Assembly (NCBI GenBank): GCA_963693085.1
Contig: OY856411.1
Coordinates: forward strand, 1,351,927,550 to 1,351,991,549
Reading direction: 5' to 3'
Length of the DNA: 64,000 bases
From: Alisma plantago-aquatica
Taxonomy: Eukaryota; Streptophyta; Magnoliopsida; Alismatales; Alismataceae
The notes beneath the pieces are model-generated. The model made no database searches, was not told the DNA's origin, and saw only the letters and a program-made list of their open reading frames with translations. The position numbers and the translations under genes were made by a program. This document shows positions 1-12,483 of this stretch, one piece after another. Every line of letters begins with the position of its first letter. Position 1 is the first letter of the stretch.

Positions 1-1230
1 CCGTAATACCCTTGCCCATGTACTTCTCAACCTATCACTTTGACACCCTGAGGACAGAGTGAGCGATAAGTTGGGGGGGTACACTGGGCAAGGGCAAGGA
101 ATCATGTTCAAACCCTTTTCTCTCTACTCTTTCTTTCACCTCTCTTCTTCTGTATATTTTTTCCTCTCCTTTGACATTTAGATTTTTTAGTAATTTCTTT
201 AATAGAATAACTTTTGCATATAAAACAACATTCATTTTGGAAAAGGGTCACCCCAGGATAAGTTAGAGACAAAGCAGTCCTCAAAAGCAATTACATAATT
301 AGCATTTAGGCATGTAATGGAGAATTAATAAATCACTTTCATACTTGATTTTTATGCTTTTTCTTCAATTCTGCACTAGACTCTCCACAGGACAACATAA
401 TGGCCAAAACAAGCTAAACACTCTCACGAACGGGAGGGAACCATATGAAATCCAAATCAAGGAACCTCGCAAGTGGACCACCAAGTATGAGATCGAAAGA
501 AGTGCATGCCAGGAAACTCTAGGAAATAGTTTTCTTCTTTTCAAAAAGAGGCTTGGCAGCCCAAATAAAATCCTAAATACTCAACTCCTAAGCCTGTGAG
601 CATATGAATAAAACCCTGAGTGTTGAATAAAAACATGAGAGTTGTCCCATGCATAATGACTTATACGAAGAGCCAATAAAGGTCTTGCCCGATTGGTACA
701 TTCGACTGCCCTCACAAAGGCAGATGTGTCGCACCTAGTAGTGAGATCCTAAGGTCCCCAAGTATATGAAAAAGTTGATAAAGGACTCTCCCGGTCGGTA
801 CATTTAGCTTCCCTCAAAAAGGTAGATGTGTCACGCCCGGTAGTGAGATCCTAAAAGTTTAGATAAACCCTCCCCCTCCTAAAGGGGGAGTTACACAACA
901 ACCTTTAGCCAACCCTCATACCTATCTTAGATTTCGGTAGGAATTTCAAAGAAGTATAAAATTTCTTAGAGTCGAAGACATGCATGGAATGCGATCGAGG
1001 AAAAGGTGGTCCCAGTACGAGTTACGCGATATAGAAGAAACCTGAGATCCATGCAACTCTCGATACTTGAAAGAGTCAGTGCAAGCAGAAGCCCCGATTA
1101 AGCTCTAGGAGATCTCTGGTTTAGAATTGAAGCAAGAGTATAGAAATCTTCACTAAATCAAATAGCCTCGCCACTACGTTCCTTAGCTCTATCCATCTTG
1201 AGGACAAGCTAGACTCTAAGTTACAGGGGG
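1..1230 (+). mobile_element. 3' internal end of an Athila-like Ty3/gypsy retrotransposon
   Basis: This is the non-coding tail of an element whose body lies left of the window. Two short blocks identify it. A CTGAGGACAG...AAGTTGGGGGGG block lies near 48-77, and a TTGAGGACAAGCTAGACTCTAAGTT block lies at about 1198-1222, just before the LTR. The same two blocks, in the same order, precede the Athila LTR at 36991 (near 36288-36320 and 36956-36990). No open gene is supported; the 84-codon frame at 345-599 resembles nothing I know. The lineage call rests on this architecture and on the LTR start that follows, not on a coding domain. Confidence 0.6.
676..854 (+). repeat. two-copy direct repeat (about 77 bp, 102 bp period)
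   Basis: Positions 676-752 and 778-854 are diverged copies of one sequence. Both begin ATAAAGG, contain a GG-TACATT core and AGATGTGTC, and end TAGTGAGATCCTAA. They sit in the untranslated 3' region of the Athila-like element. No function is evident. Confidence 0.75.
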
Positions 1231-1407
1231 TGATAACCTCCCATTTTGTGATGTTATCTTACTAGTTTTTCATAATTTTTCATACTCTTTCTTAGATAAA
1301 TTAGATATAATCCTTAACTTTCTACGTTATTATGAATTCACCATTAAACTAACATTATCTTTTTCTTCTTACAGGAAAAACCCAAAAATTTTATTGCAAA
1401 AACCCCA

Positions 1408-2000
1408 AACGGTCCCAAGACCGAATGAAGTCCATACGGTCCCAAGACTGGATGAACTCAAATGGTCCCAAGACCGAATGAACTCAAATGGTCCCAAGAC
1501 CAAATAAAGGCAAACGGTCCCAAGACTTAATGAAGTCCAAACGGTCCCAAGCCCGTATGAACTCAAACGGTCCCAAGACCGAATAAAGGCAAATGGTCTG
1601 GAGACCGAATGAAGTCAAAATGGTCCCAAGAACGAATGAACTCAGATGGTCCCGAGACCGAATGAAGTCCAAACGGTACCAAGACCGAATGAACTCAAAC
1701 GGTCCCAAGACCGAATAAAGGCAAACGGTCCCAAGACCGAATGAAGTCCAAACGGTCCCAAGACCATATGAACTCAAACGGTCCCAAGACCGAATAAAGG
1801 CAAACGGTTTGGAAACTGAATGAAGGTAAATAGTCCCAAAACCATATGAACTCAAACGGTCCCAAGACCAAATAAAAGCAAACGGTCTGGAGACTGTATG
1901 AAGCCAAACGGTCCCGAGACCGTTTGAAGCCAAATGGTCCCGAGACCGCATGATGCCAAACGGTCCCCAAAGTGTTAAAGACCCAAATGGTCCCAACACC
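1408..2000. repeat. palindromic tandem array, about 23 units of 28-29 bp
   Basis: Each unit carries a short palindrome close to CGGTCCCAAGACCG (stem CGGTC/GACCG, loop CCAA), followed by an AATGAA- or AATAAA-type spacer. I count about 23 units. Spacers fall into three types (ending GAAGTCC, GAACTCA and AAAGGCA) that recur mostly in the order A-B-C, giving a higher-order period near 87 bp; this decays toward 1900-2000. The array ends about 20 bp upstream of a TATA box, so it occupies the U3 promoter-proximal region of the LTR. The long minus-strand frames across it result from the low stop content of the repeat and are not genes. Confidence 0.9.
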
Positions 2001-2021
2001 ATTTTGGACTCCTTGGAAGCC

Positions 2022-2029
2022 TATAAATA
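2022..2029 (+). promoter_or_regulatory. TATA box of the Athila-like LTR
   Basis: A TATAAATA match lies directly downstream of the palindromic array and upstream of a CT-rich leader. This is the expected position of the LTR promoter at the U3/R border. Confidence 0.6.
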
Positions 2030-3180
2030 GAACCGAAGGAGTTCTCATTAGGAATCAAATTCTTAGATACTCAAAGGCTGCCCCAACCATTCTAGAGTTG
2101 TTTCATCTTCCATCCTCCGTCCCAAGGCTGCCGGTCCAAGATCCACACTTCATCCTCAAGTTGATTTCTCTCTCATCGACATAGAAGGTGGGAAGTAAAA
2201 AAGTCTTCATCAAGACAACCAAGTGGTGTGTGAAGATAGTTGCTCTCTACTCTAAGGGGTCGACCTTCCTCCCTCCTATGTGGAGATGATGCTTTCTTCC
2301 TCTCTTCCCACCTCCTTCTTTGTTCTTGTCATGAGCGAGTAGTCCCATACACTAGGGTGCAGGAAGTAGCCCCGCTACCCATGTTTTCATCTCATACATT
2401 GTAATTCATGGGGTTGCAATAGAAAAATACTATCTTTTTAGTTCAACATCAATCGTTTAATTAATGCTAGTTGCTTGATCACCAACTTGTATTATCTATT
2501 ATCTGTTAATGTAAATTGTTTATGTTTGTACTTCTAGATTCGAATATTGACTGCTTGTTGGTTCTAGATGTATGTAGTCACCGTACGTTTGGTTTAGTAT
2601 CTACAAGCATTTCTCGAGGAGTGGAGTAAACTCACCTCCATCATTGTACTTTCATACTATGACATGGAATCAGTTGATGTATGAAAGTACAACCTTGACA
2701 GGTCGAGGAACACACTTTGCGAGGGGAGTGATGCAAAGTAAGTGACCATTCGTTTGGGGATGGCTGGCATTGCAACGCTTCCGCATTTCTTGTATTTAGT
2801 TATCTGAAAGGAATCTAAGTCTAAAAAGATACTAATTGTTTAGACCCTTTTCTTTGCAAGCCATGTTATTATGATGAATGTTCTGATCCATGCGTAGTGG
2901 TGGTGAAATTCGAACACATCCTAGTGGTTTCTAATTATCGTTTACAACCTTAAGTTTACTTTTTTTTGTTATTTACTTTCTCCACGCATTAGTTTAATCA
3001 TCAAACCAACTCTTTGATCTAAATATCAACTCCTAAGTGGATAACTAGTATTATTATGTTTTCCATCTTGTTAAACTCTTAACAAGACCGTTGTGTCGTG
3101 GATTCGACCCTTAACTATACTACTATAAGACTTCCACGTATCTTAGCATACATGGGTGGAGATATTATTATAGCATACGC

Positions 3181-3619
3181 AAGGCTAAACTTAGAGACTT
3201 ACTATCTCTAGGATTTTTAGTGGTGCACGCAACTCCATGTAAGTGGGGGCTCCATCATTCAACTACCATCCCCATACTTGTGATACACTGGCTCAACATG
3301 ATAATTCAATAAAGAGTTATAAGATGTTCTTAGGATAAGATAGTAGGGTTACCTCAACATTAAGAGCTTTCCTTCATCATATTAGCACGCAAGAGGCTAG
3401 GTATGATTGACCACCATCATACTTATAGCGTACACATTTAGCATGATAAAGCATCAATCATAAGGCTATGATAACCAATAGTTAACACATTAGGGTTACA
3501 ACAAACATTAGACATAATATTCCTTCATCGTACTAATCATATAAAGAAGATAATCATGATTAGCCACCATCATCTATATGCATTAGGGATAGGTTCAATA
3601 AGATAAGTTGCATTGAAGC
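3181..3619. other. unassigned non-coding stretch
   Basis: AT-rich sequence between the Athila-like LTR and the first Copia LTR. There is no long reading frame, primer-binding site or recognisable repeat. It may be the residue of the target into which one of the flanking elements inserted. Confidence 0.4.
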
Positions 3620-5084
3620 TGTTGATTCTAGGTTTAAATTGACCAAACCCTTGTTTTGATGATGAATAAACCATTCCAATTAATTGTGTCTAATGTTTCT
3701 ACTTGAGTGATTTTAGATTAGGTATGGACACACTCCAAATTCCCTAACTTGTGCATCTCAACTTGGAGAAAAGACAAGTCAAAGTCAATGCAAGTGCACT
3801 TTTGTGGAATATGATGTAAATCCACTAGAATCATGTTGTAAATCACTTGTAAGGATTGTATGATTGTAATTAAGCTTAGAAAAAATTAGGAACACTTAAA
3901 TCAAAAAATTAAGTACTTTAATGATATTTTCCAAAATTCATTACATGCACTTTATTGGTCGAGTTACAATTGCGACGGATCCTTGATGGATTTTGATAAT
4001 GCTATGGTTTGGTCGAGTTTCCTATGCTCATAACTCGACTGACCACTGCACTAGAATAAAACTGATTTAATCTATCGATCGAGTTCCTACCAATAGAAAC
4101 TTGACTTATTAGTCAAATTAGCTTTGTCACATAGTGCATTCGGTCAAGTTAGCTTTGTAGAAACTCGACCGATAGCACTACACGAAGAAGTACAGAAAAG
4201 TGTTTCTAGCCGTTGTGAAGTCACAACAATCAAAAATATATCTATTGCAAGCCACAAAATGGCTAGTTTTCATTCTTAAGTGTTCCCAAAGGCTAAGAGG
4301 CATCCCCAACTATAAATAGGACCCCATGGGCTTCCTTCCAAGGTTGAGCATTCAATGCAAAACTCTATATGAGGTTCCTAGTCAATAGTTGAGTGCATCC
4401 TTTAGCCTCCTCCCTCTCTCAGCTTAATCACTTGCTACATCCATTAGAGTGAATAGGAGATTCATAAGAGAGCTAGTCATACATGTAAATCTTGTAAGGC
4501 TCTCACTTCCACCATCTCCCAATCTATCTTTTCAACCATGAATTTAAAGGTTCTCTCTTATCTAAGAGAGGTAAAGAAGAATAAGAGAAGGAGTCCCTTG
4601 GTGAAGATAAAGGTTGAAGTCTTGGAGAAAGAGTGGTTAAGCCCTTGGTGAAGTCATAAGACTCCTTTCTCAAGTGGGTAAGTCCTTGGTGAAAGCATCT
4701 CCGAGTGAAGGTGAAGTCATAGGCTGAAGATCCAAGAAGAGTGGGTAATTCATAGAAGGTTAAAGACTTGTGCAAGAGTGGCTAAGTCCTTGGAGAAGGC
4801 TGAAGAATTATTGAAAAGTGGGTAAATCCTAGAGGTTGTCATCTCTAGCTAGTGTACTGACATACTCCTAGTTTGGAGTATGGAACCACTCTACATAGCT
4901 TCACACTTGGTGCTAGTTCCATCTCTCTCTCCCTTGCTATGTATGTTTTAGTTGCACTCAAATTTTCTATTTAGCAACCTTATCTTTTGATATACCTTGA
5001 AGGTATAATGAATTTTATTTAAGTGCATTCAGCTCTATTCACTTCCCCTCTAGAGCATCCAATCACCCATCATAGGATCCAACG
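3620..5084 (+). mobile_element. LTR 1 of the gag-only Copia-type (TR-GAG) element
   Basis: It begins TGTTGATTC and ends near CCAACG (the homologous LTR 2 ends CCAACA). A tRNA-Met-type primer site follows two bases later. It is a diverged direct repeat of 8956-10529, sharing the start, the TATAAATAGGA promoter motif near 4312, the leader and the end. Between 3956 and 4175 it carries several GGTCGAGTT / AACTCGACC inverted motif pairs. Length is about 1465 bp against 1574 bp for LTR 2. Confidence 0.85.
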
Positions 5085-5086
5085 AT

Positions 5087-5098
5087 TGGTATTAGAGA
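5087..5098 (+). promoter_or_regulatory. primer-binding site, tRNA-iMet type (mutated)
   Basis: TGGTATTAGAGA differs from the canonical TGGTATCAGAGC at two positions and lies two bases after the LTR end. The second copy at 10532 is also imperfect. Confidence 0.75.
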
Positions 5099-5135
5099 AG
5101 GTCTTCTCCAAGCATGCTTCTACTAGTAGGAGAAG

Positions 5136-7083
5136 ATGAGTGATTACCAAGATGGGAGATACTGTGTCAACCTTACGATCTTTGATGGGTGTAACTTCCT
5201 CTATTAGAAGAGAATGTTTCAATTTCACATCCAAGAAAAATGTCTTGAGCTATGGCAAATGGTGGACCATCCATACAAGCTACTGAAGAAAAGGATGGAA
5301 GAATGGGATTAAGCTACCATGAAGAAAGCCACCTTGAATGCAAGAGCAAGCAACATCCTCTATGCCACTATGACCCCCACTGAGTTCAACCAGATTTCTT
5401 CTTGTGAGAGAACCTATGAGATATGGAGAAATCTATGCATCACTTATGAAGGGACTCAACAAGTGAAGGAAAGAAAAGTCGACATGCTCAAAGGGTTGCT
5501 TGAGAACTTCAAAATGGGAAAGGAGGAGAAGACAACCAACATGTACTCAAGGCTCAACACCATTATGAATGGTCTTTCCATTCTAGGTCATCCTATCAGT
5601 AGAGGAGAGTTTAAATTAAAGATCCTTAGAACTCTCCCCAAGAGATGGAAATCCAACGTGACTTCCATTCATGAAGCAATGTCTCTTGTTGATATTCACA
5701 TTGAAGATTTCATAGGAAATCTTCAAGCCCATGAATTCACACTTGACAAGAGAGAAGAAGTTGAAAGACAAGAGGAGAAAGAGCTAAAGAGAATGAACAA
5801 GGATATAATTAAGACTCTAACTAAATCTATTGTGGGTCAAGCCTATCCATCCTCTCAAGTTGAAGAAGATGTCATGTACTCCAAGGGTAGACTCTACAAG
5901 AAAAGTCTTCCACCTCCATCTGGAGCCTCAAGTGTGGAAAGAAAGATCACTTCAAGATTGTCTACAAGGAAAAAAGACCCATCATCATAAGAGAAGAGAA
6001 GAGAAGTACAATAAGAAGGAGAAATGGAACAAAAGATCAAGTGACTCCTCCAACTCAAGCTCAAGTGACTCCTCCAACTCAAGTGAAGAATCAAGTGGAG
6101 GATCTAGTTGAAGCTCTAGTGTTGAAGGGGAATATCATTTTTTTATGGCTTCAACAAATGAAGACCTAAATGAGGTAAATTTGAACTCTTTCGATAAAGA
6201 ACCTTTAATTGCTATCATTAATGCTACTCATGCCTCACCTAAGTCTTCTAAAAAGAAGTGGAAAAAGCTTGCTAGAATTCTTGATAATTTACATATAGAA
6301 TGAGATGATCTTGAACATGCTAATACTTATTTGCTTGATGATAGAAATGCTTGTCTCATTCAAGTAGATTCTCTTAAACTTTAAAATACTAGTTTTCTTG
6401 ACAAGATTAGATTTATAGAAGCTCAATCTCTCATGCATAGTGCTAATGTAGAGCATATTAACATTGTGGATTCTCTCATGCTTGATATTGATGTTCTTAA
6501 AATCTGTAAATAAGAACAAGGAGTTAGCTTTGCAAGGATTAGAATCTGAAAATGGTGTTCATCTTTCTAATTTTTCTTTGAATGAAAACAAAAATGCCTC
6601 CTTACTTGATAAAATCAATGTTCTTGAATCTTGTTCTAGTTCTACTAGTAGAGAGAATAGTGTTTCTTCTCTTCATATTGATAGAGATTCTTATTGACCA
6701 AATCTCTTTGGCTAGAAAATGATCTTTTGCATGCTAGAGATCATATAAATCATTTGTCTTCTTTCTTCTCTTATGCTTGATAATCATAGTTTGAGATCTT
6801 CTTTGCAACGATTCTTAGTTGGTAAAAAGAATCTTAATGATATCCTACACCATACTACTAAATAAATTGGTAGACATGGTTTGGGATATGATTGTAGCCA
6901 AAGGAACAACAACGACAAAAGATTTGCAATCTTTCATGAAGAATCCTCTAGTTCCAAGGATATGGGCACATACAACTACTCCAATGATTTTGGTCATTAT
7001 TCTACTTGCTGTCCTTTTAGGAAAGCACCCAAGGGCGATAGGACTTGTGTTTCTAAGATAACCCCTTTAGACCCAAAAATGTG
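5136..7083 (+). pseudogene. Copia-type gag pseudogene, copy 1
   Basis: Gag is the capsid/nucleocapsid precursor that packages element RNA. The reading frame starts with an ATG at 5136 and is stopped within about 24 codons. The best segment (5319-5990) has the hallmarks of the plant Copia gag family (UBN2-type): an EIWRNLCITYEGTQQVKE stretch, then LKGLLENFKMGKEE and NMYSRLNTIMNGL. A degraded zinc knuckle (KCGKKDHFK) lies near 5930-5960, and a serine/asparagine-rich stretch near 6040-6110. Downstream pieces (6300-7080) carry a leucine-rich coiled-coil-like section and a second cysteine motif (YSTCCPF, near 6995). Several stops and frameshifts make it non-functional. No protease, integrase or reverse transcriptase follows. 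Confidence 0.8.
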
Positions 7084-8941
7084 ATTGTGGACCATTTCAT
7101 TTTTATTCTTATAGGTACTTGTAAATGGATTGACTTGAGCTATTAAATTGACATGAAAGAAGAAAGGTGAGATGTGTAGGGGATGGAAACATATGGAAAA
7201 GTAATGGTAAGCACAGAGGTAATGTTATGCTTGCTAATATCCAATCATAATGTCTTTTGCCAAGTTAGTGTGCACTATACATAGAGTTTTTAATCAAAAG
7301 TGGCATATTGTGTTTATCTTCACACTCTTGCTGAAAACTATTTCTAATGCTTTTATAGTGCATTACTAACTTTCTTACACATGTTTGGATATGGCTTATT
7401 TTTTATCATGCATGTAGATATGTTTTTCAAAAATATAGGTGCTTCTTGACAGCAGATTGATTGGTCGAGTTTGTCCTGATAGAAACTCAACATAGCAACA
7501 CCAATTGGTGTTGCCAACATCTGTTGTTGGTTGAGTTTGTTTTGTCAATAACTCAACTGATAACACTGTGCACATAATATACAATTGGCTTTTTGGATGA
7601 GAATTTCCCTCTCAACTAGATTTTCTTAACCAATTTCTTTATTCTTTAGCACTCTATTTTGGTACCTTTTATATGTGATCATTGCCATGTTTTTAAATTT
7701 CCCTTATTGCTTACTTCTCTATCTCTAATTACTCTAAGTTGGTATATCTATATATTGCAATTACCTGCTTTGAGCTTTGTAGGTTTTGATGATGATCTCT
7801 TTGGATCTCTTGGTTGTGTCTAAATTGCTTTTGTTGTGCCCAAACTTGATACATATATATAGTTGTATATCTTATTTGGATGCAACCTTGAGGTTCTTAG
7901 CAGTAATCATCTTTTGGTAATGATGCATATTTTCTACTGAGTTATATCCTTTCATGCTTCTCAAATTGCATATCTCTTTGTTTGGATATGTCTCTACATC
8001 TACTCATAGCTTGTTTATAAATTTGTGCATCTTTTTCTATGATCTAGATCCTATTTGTAGTCCTAACTTGTGATATCATATACTAGTAGTTCATATAAAT
8101 GTAGTTCTAGCCTTGTTCATCAAGTGGTATTCACAATATTCTATGCTTGTATCTTGTCTCATACATCCTCAAGCTTTTTCCTTGACTTGAATATCTACTA
8201 TCTTGAGTTGCTTGGATAACATTGTCATGCAGGATATATAGAGCTACATTGTTTGTAGAAATTACAGCACCCTTGGATTTTATGTAGATTTTTCTCTAGT
8301 GTCAGGTTTTGATGCAAGACTAGTGTTTTTTTTATGCAGAAATGGCCTTGTGAGCAAGACTCATGCTTTGTGATGATCCCTGATGCTTTTTGGGTGAATT
8401 TTGTAACTTTGAGGGTCAAAATTGTGATTCATTAATTTTCTAGAACACTTTATCTTTGCTATAATTATATTATGGTTTGTTCTAATGCATGCTTTAACTT
8501 GATTTCTTTTCTATGCTTGGACAAGCCCTAGTTTATGCTACTCTCCTTTTATAATATTTGGTTATCTCCTTTCTTTTAATAAGTGGTGTTTCTTATCTTT
8601 TTATACCCCCACTTTTTGAAATGACAAAGGGGGAGAAGGCACATGTCTTCTTTTGACAAGGGTGAGAAGAAGCATGTATCTTATGTAAAGTGGAGAAGGT
8701 AAAAGGGAGAGGACATATATGTTCGAAACATATATGAGTAGAAGACATAGTATTCTATAAATATTATGAAAGCTAATCATGCAAGAGAAATAGAATCAAT
8801 TGAGAGGGAGTATGAGAACTCCATGAGCATCAATTTAGGGGGAGCATATGAACTCAATTCTATTGAAACCCCTAGGTTTATCCAAAGGTATGACTTTACT
8901 TAAATGCTTTCAATACATTTATGGAATTGTTTGTCATCTTC
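7084..8941 (+). mobile_element. non-coding 3' internal region of the TR-GAG element
   Basis: About 1.86 kb between gag and the polypurine tract with no pol domain in any frame. The first 570 bases are matched by 12484-13065 in the second copy. A GGTCGAGTTT...AAACTC inverted motif lies at about 7462-7490, with related motifs to 7560. GGGGGAG purine runs near 8630 and 8840 precede the true polypurine tract. Confidence 0.65.
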
Positions 8942-8955
8942 AAAAAGGGGGAGAA
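8942..8955 (+). promoter_or_regulatory. polypurine tract
   Basis: An AAAAAGGGGGAGAA run directly abuts the TGTTGACCC start of LTR 2, in the position where plus-strand DNA synthesis is primed. Confidence 0.75.
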
Positions 8956-10529
8956 TGTTGACCCTAGGTCTAAATTGATCAAACCCTTGTTTTGATGATG
9001 ACTAAACCATTGCAATTAATTGTGTCTAATGTATCTTCTTGAGTGATTTCATATTATGTATGGACACACTCCAAATGTCCTAACTTGCACATCTCAACTT
9101 GGAGAAAAGACAAGTCAAAGTCAATGCAAATGTACTTTTATAGAATATGATGTAAATCCATTAGAATCATGTTGTAAATCACTTATAATATTTGCATGAC
9201 TTGTAATTAAGCTTAGAAAAAATTAGGAGCATTTAAATAAAATATCTAAGCACTTTAATGATATTTTCCAAAATTTATTACGAACACTTTATTGGTCGAG
9301 TTACAATCTCGACCGATCCTTGATGGATTTTGAGAATGCCATGGTTTGATCAAGTTTCCTATGTCCAAAACTCAACCGACCATTGCAATGGATCAAAAGT
9401 GGTTTAATTTATTGGTCAAGTTCCTACCAGGACAAACTCGACTGATTGGTCAAATTAGCTTTGTCGAATAGTGCATTTAGTTGAGTTACCTTTATAGAAA
9501 CTCAACTGATAGCACTGTATGGAAAAGTATAGATAAGTGTTTCTATCTGCTGTAGAGTTGCAACAATAAAAAATATATCCATTTCAAGCCACAAAACAAC
9601 TAGTTTTCATTCTTAAGTGTTCCCAAAGTCTAAGAGGCATCTCCAACTATAAATAGGATCCCTTGGGCTTCATTCTAAGGTTGAGCATTCAATGTAAAAC
9701 TCTCTATAAGGTTCCTAGTCTATAGTTGAGTGCATCCTACAACCTCCTCTCTCTCTAAGCTTAATCCCTTGATACATACATTAGAGTTATTAGGATATTT
9801 GTAAGAGAGCTAATCCAACATGTATATCTTGTGAGGCTCTCACTTCAACCACCTCCCAATCTCTCTTGTCAACCATGAAGATGAATGTTATCTCTCTTGG
9901 CTAAGAGAGCTGAAGAAGAACAAGGGAAGGATTCCCTTGGTAAAGATCAATATCGAAGACTTGGAGAAAAAGTGGGTAAGCCCTTGGTGAAGGCAGAAGA
10001 CTCCTTGCTCAAGTGGGTAAGTCCTTGGTGAAAGCTTCTCTGAGTGAAGGTGAAGTAAAACGCTGAAGATACAAGAAGAGTGGGTAATTCCTAGAAGATT
10101 GAAGACTTGTGCAAGAGTGGGTAAGTCTTTGGAGAAGGCTGAAGACTTGTTGTAAAGTGGATAAGTCCTTGGTAAGGTTGAAGACTCCTTGTATTGGATA
10201 GGTAATCCCTTTGGTGGATCATGTGTTGTAACACTTATAAGTGAATATATAGAGGAAGACACACTTAGAAATCCTAGAGATTGACCTCTCTAGGTAGTGG
10301 AGTGACATACACCTAGTTTTGAATATGGAACCACTCTACATAGCTTGTCACTTGGTGCTTGTTCAATCTGTCTCTCACTTGCTATGTATGTTTTAGTTTC
10401 ACTCAAGTTTTCTATTTAGCAACCTTATCTTGTGATATGCCTTGAAGGTCTAATGAATTTTGTTTTAAGTGCATTCAACTCTATTCACCTCCCTCTAGAG
10501 CATCTAATCACCCATCATAGGGTCCAACA
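8956..10529 (+). mobile_element. LTR 2 (shared, central) of the TR-GAG element
   Basis: It begins TGTTGACCC and ends CCAACA, so its terminal six bases form a near-perfect inverted pair. It is collinear with LTR 1, with many substitutions. It is followed by a primer-binding site and a second gag, so it acts as the 3' LTR of copy 1 and the 5' LTR of copy 2. The GGTCGAGTT/AACTCGAC motif cluster recurs at about 9292-9512. Confidence 0.85.
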
Positions 10530-10531
10530 AT

Positions 10532-10543
10532 AGGTATCAGATC
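10532..10543 (+). promoter_or_regulatory. primer-binding site of the second gag unit
   Basis: AGGTATCAGATC matches the tRNA-iMet complement TGGTATCAGAGC at 10 of 12 positions and lies two bases after LTR 2. Its presence shows that a complete LTR-PBS-gag unit starts again here. Confidence 0.7.
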
Positions 10544-10572
10544 AGGTCTTCTCTAAGCTTAACTACACAAGT

Positions 10573-12483
10573 AGGAGATGATGGGATATTACTAAGATGG
10601 GAGATACTTCGTCAACCTTCCGATCTTTGATTGGAGTTACCTCCTCTATTGAAAGAGAAGGTTTCAATTCCACATCCAAGGAAAAAGTCAAGCTATCGGA
10701 AATGGTGAACCATCCATACAAGCTATAGGAGAAAAGGATGGAAGAATGGGATGAAGCTACCATGAAGAAATCTACCTTGAATGCAATAGCAATCAACATC
10801 CTCTATGCCACCATAACCCCCACCGAGTTCAACCAGATTTCTTCTTATGATACAACCTATGTGCTGTGAAGAAAACTATGCATCACTTATGAAGGGACTC
10901 AACAAGTGAAGGAAAGTAAAGACTACATGCTCAAGGGGTTGCTTGAGAACTTCAATATGGGAAAGGAGGAGAATACAACCAACATGTACTCAAGTCTCAG
11001 CACCATTGTGAATGATCTTTCTGTTCTAGGTCATCCTATGAGTAGAGGAGAGATCAACTCAAAGATCCTTAGAAATCTCCTTAAGAGATGGGAATACAAG
11101 GTGACTTCCATTGAAGAAGCAAGGTATCTTGGTGATATTCATAGTGAAGAACTCATAGGAAATCCTCAAGCACATGAAGTCACACTTGATAAGAGAGAAG
11201 AAGTTGAAAGACAAGAGGAGAAAGAGCTAAAGAGAATGAAAAAAGCTGAAATCAAGGCTCAAATTGAAGCTATTGTGGGTCAAGCCTCTCCATCCTATCA
11301 AATAGAAGAATATGCCATGTAATCTAAAGGTAAACTCTGCAAAGGCAAGTCTTCCTACTCCATATGGAACCTTAAGTGTGGAAGGAAATGTCACTTCAAG
11401 ATAGATTTGTCTACAAGGCAAAAAGACCCATCATCACAAGAGAAGAGAAGTACAAGTAGAAGGAGAAATGGAAAAAAAGCTCAAGTGACTCCTCCAACTC
11501 AAGTGAAGAATCAAGTGGAGGGTCTATTGTCATTTTGCTTTTATGGCTTCAACAAATGAAGACCCAAATGAGATAAATCTGAACTCTTTAGATAAAGAAC
11601 CTTTAATTGCTATCATTAATGCTATGCGTGCCTCTCTCAAGTCTTCTTAAAAGAAAAGGAAAAAGCTTTCTAGAATTCTTGATAATTTGCATATAGAATT
11701 TGATGATCTTGAACATGCTAATACTTGTTTGCTTGATGATAGAAATGCTTGTCTTAGTCAAGTAGATTCTCTTAAAATTGAAAATACTAGCTTGCTTGAC
11801 AAGATAAGATTTCTAGAAGATCAACCTTTCAAGCATAGTGCTAATGTAGAGCATATTAACATTGTGGATTCTCTCATGTTTGATATTAATGTTCTTAAAT
11901 ATGAAAACAAGAACAAGGACTTAGATTTGCAAGGATTAGAATTTAAAAGTAGTGTTCATCTTTTAATTTTTCTTTTCTTGAAAAAGAAAATGCCTTCTTG
12001 CTTGCTAAAATCAATGTTCTTGAATATGTTCTAGTTCTAGTAGTAGAGAGAATAATTTTTCTGCTCTACATATTGATAGAGATTCTTATTGGACCTAAGC
12101 TCTTTTCATGGAAAATGATATTTTACATGCTGAATATAATATTAATCATTTGTATTCTACTAATTTTCTCTTATGCATGATAATCATAGTTTGAGATCTT
12201 CTTTAGAAAGATTCCTAATTCATAAAAAGAATCTTAAGATATCCTACACCATATTACTAAAAAAATTGGTAGACATGGTTTGGCATATGATTATAGTCAA
12301 AGGAAAAACAACGGAAAAGGACCTCCAATCTTTCATGGAGAATCCTATAGTTCTAAGGTTACGGGCACAAGCAACTATTGCAATGATTGTAGTCATTATT
12401 CTACTTGTTGTCCATTTAGGAAAGCACCCAAGAGAAATAGGACATGGGTTATTAAGCTAACCCCTTCAGACCCAAAAACATGA
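10573..12483 (+). pseudogene. Copia-type gag pseudogene, copy 2
   Basis: This is collinear with copy 1 (5136-7083). The longest open piece, 10906-11322, carries LKGLLENFNMGKEENT, NMYSSLSTIVNDLSVLG and a lysine/glutamate-rich helical tail. A knuckle-like LKCGRKCHFK segment lies near 11370-11400. A leucine-rich segment at 11687-12034 and a C-terminal NYCNDCSHYSTCCPFRK stretch (near 12370-12425) also match copy 1. The frames are interrupted by stops that only partly coincide with those of copy 1, so the copies decayed largely independently. It encodes only Gag-type sequence. Confidence 0.8.

Larger units (their letters stand above)
1231..3180 (+). mobile_element. LTR of the Athila-like element (3' LTR)
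   Basis: The LTR begins TGATAACCTCCC immediately after a purine run (ACAGGGGG), as expected at a polypurine tract/LTR junction. The start resembles the TGTTAACATC LTR start at 36991. It contains the palindromic tandem array (1408-2000), a TATA box (2022-2029), a CT-rich leader and a TCGTGGATTCGACCC stretch near 3092-3110 of the kind found close to Athila LTR ends. The 3' limit is approximate because no partner LTR or target duplication is visible. Confidence 0.6.

Noticed and set aside
1408..2000. CRISPR-like array (palindromic repeats with spacers)
   Set aside because: Spacers are themselves repeated variants of a few types, the host is a plant, and the array lies in an LTR U3.
1369..2048. 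Several long minus-strand frames with WSWDR/LGTVW repeats
   Set aside because: They are produced by the GGTCCCAAGACC tandem array; the repeat lacks stops in several frames. No start context or known domain.
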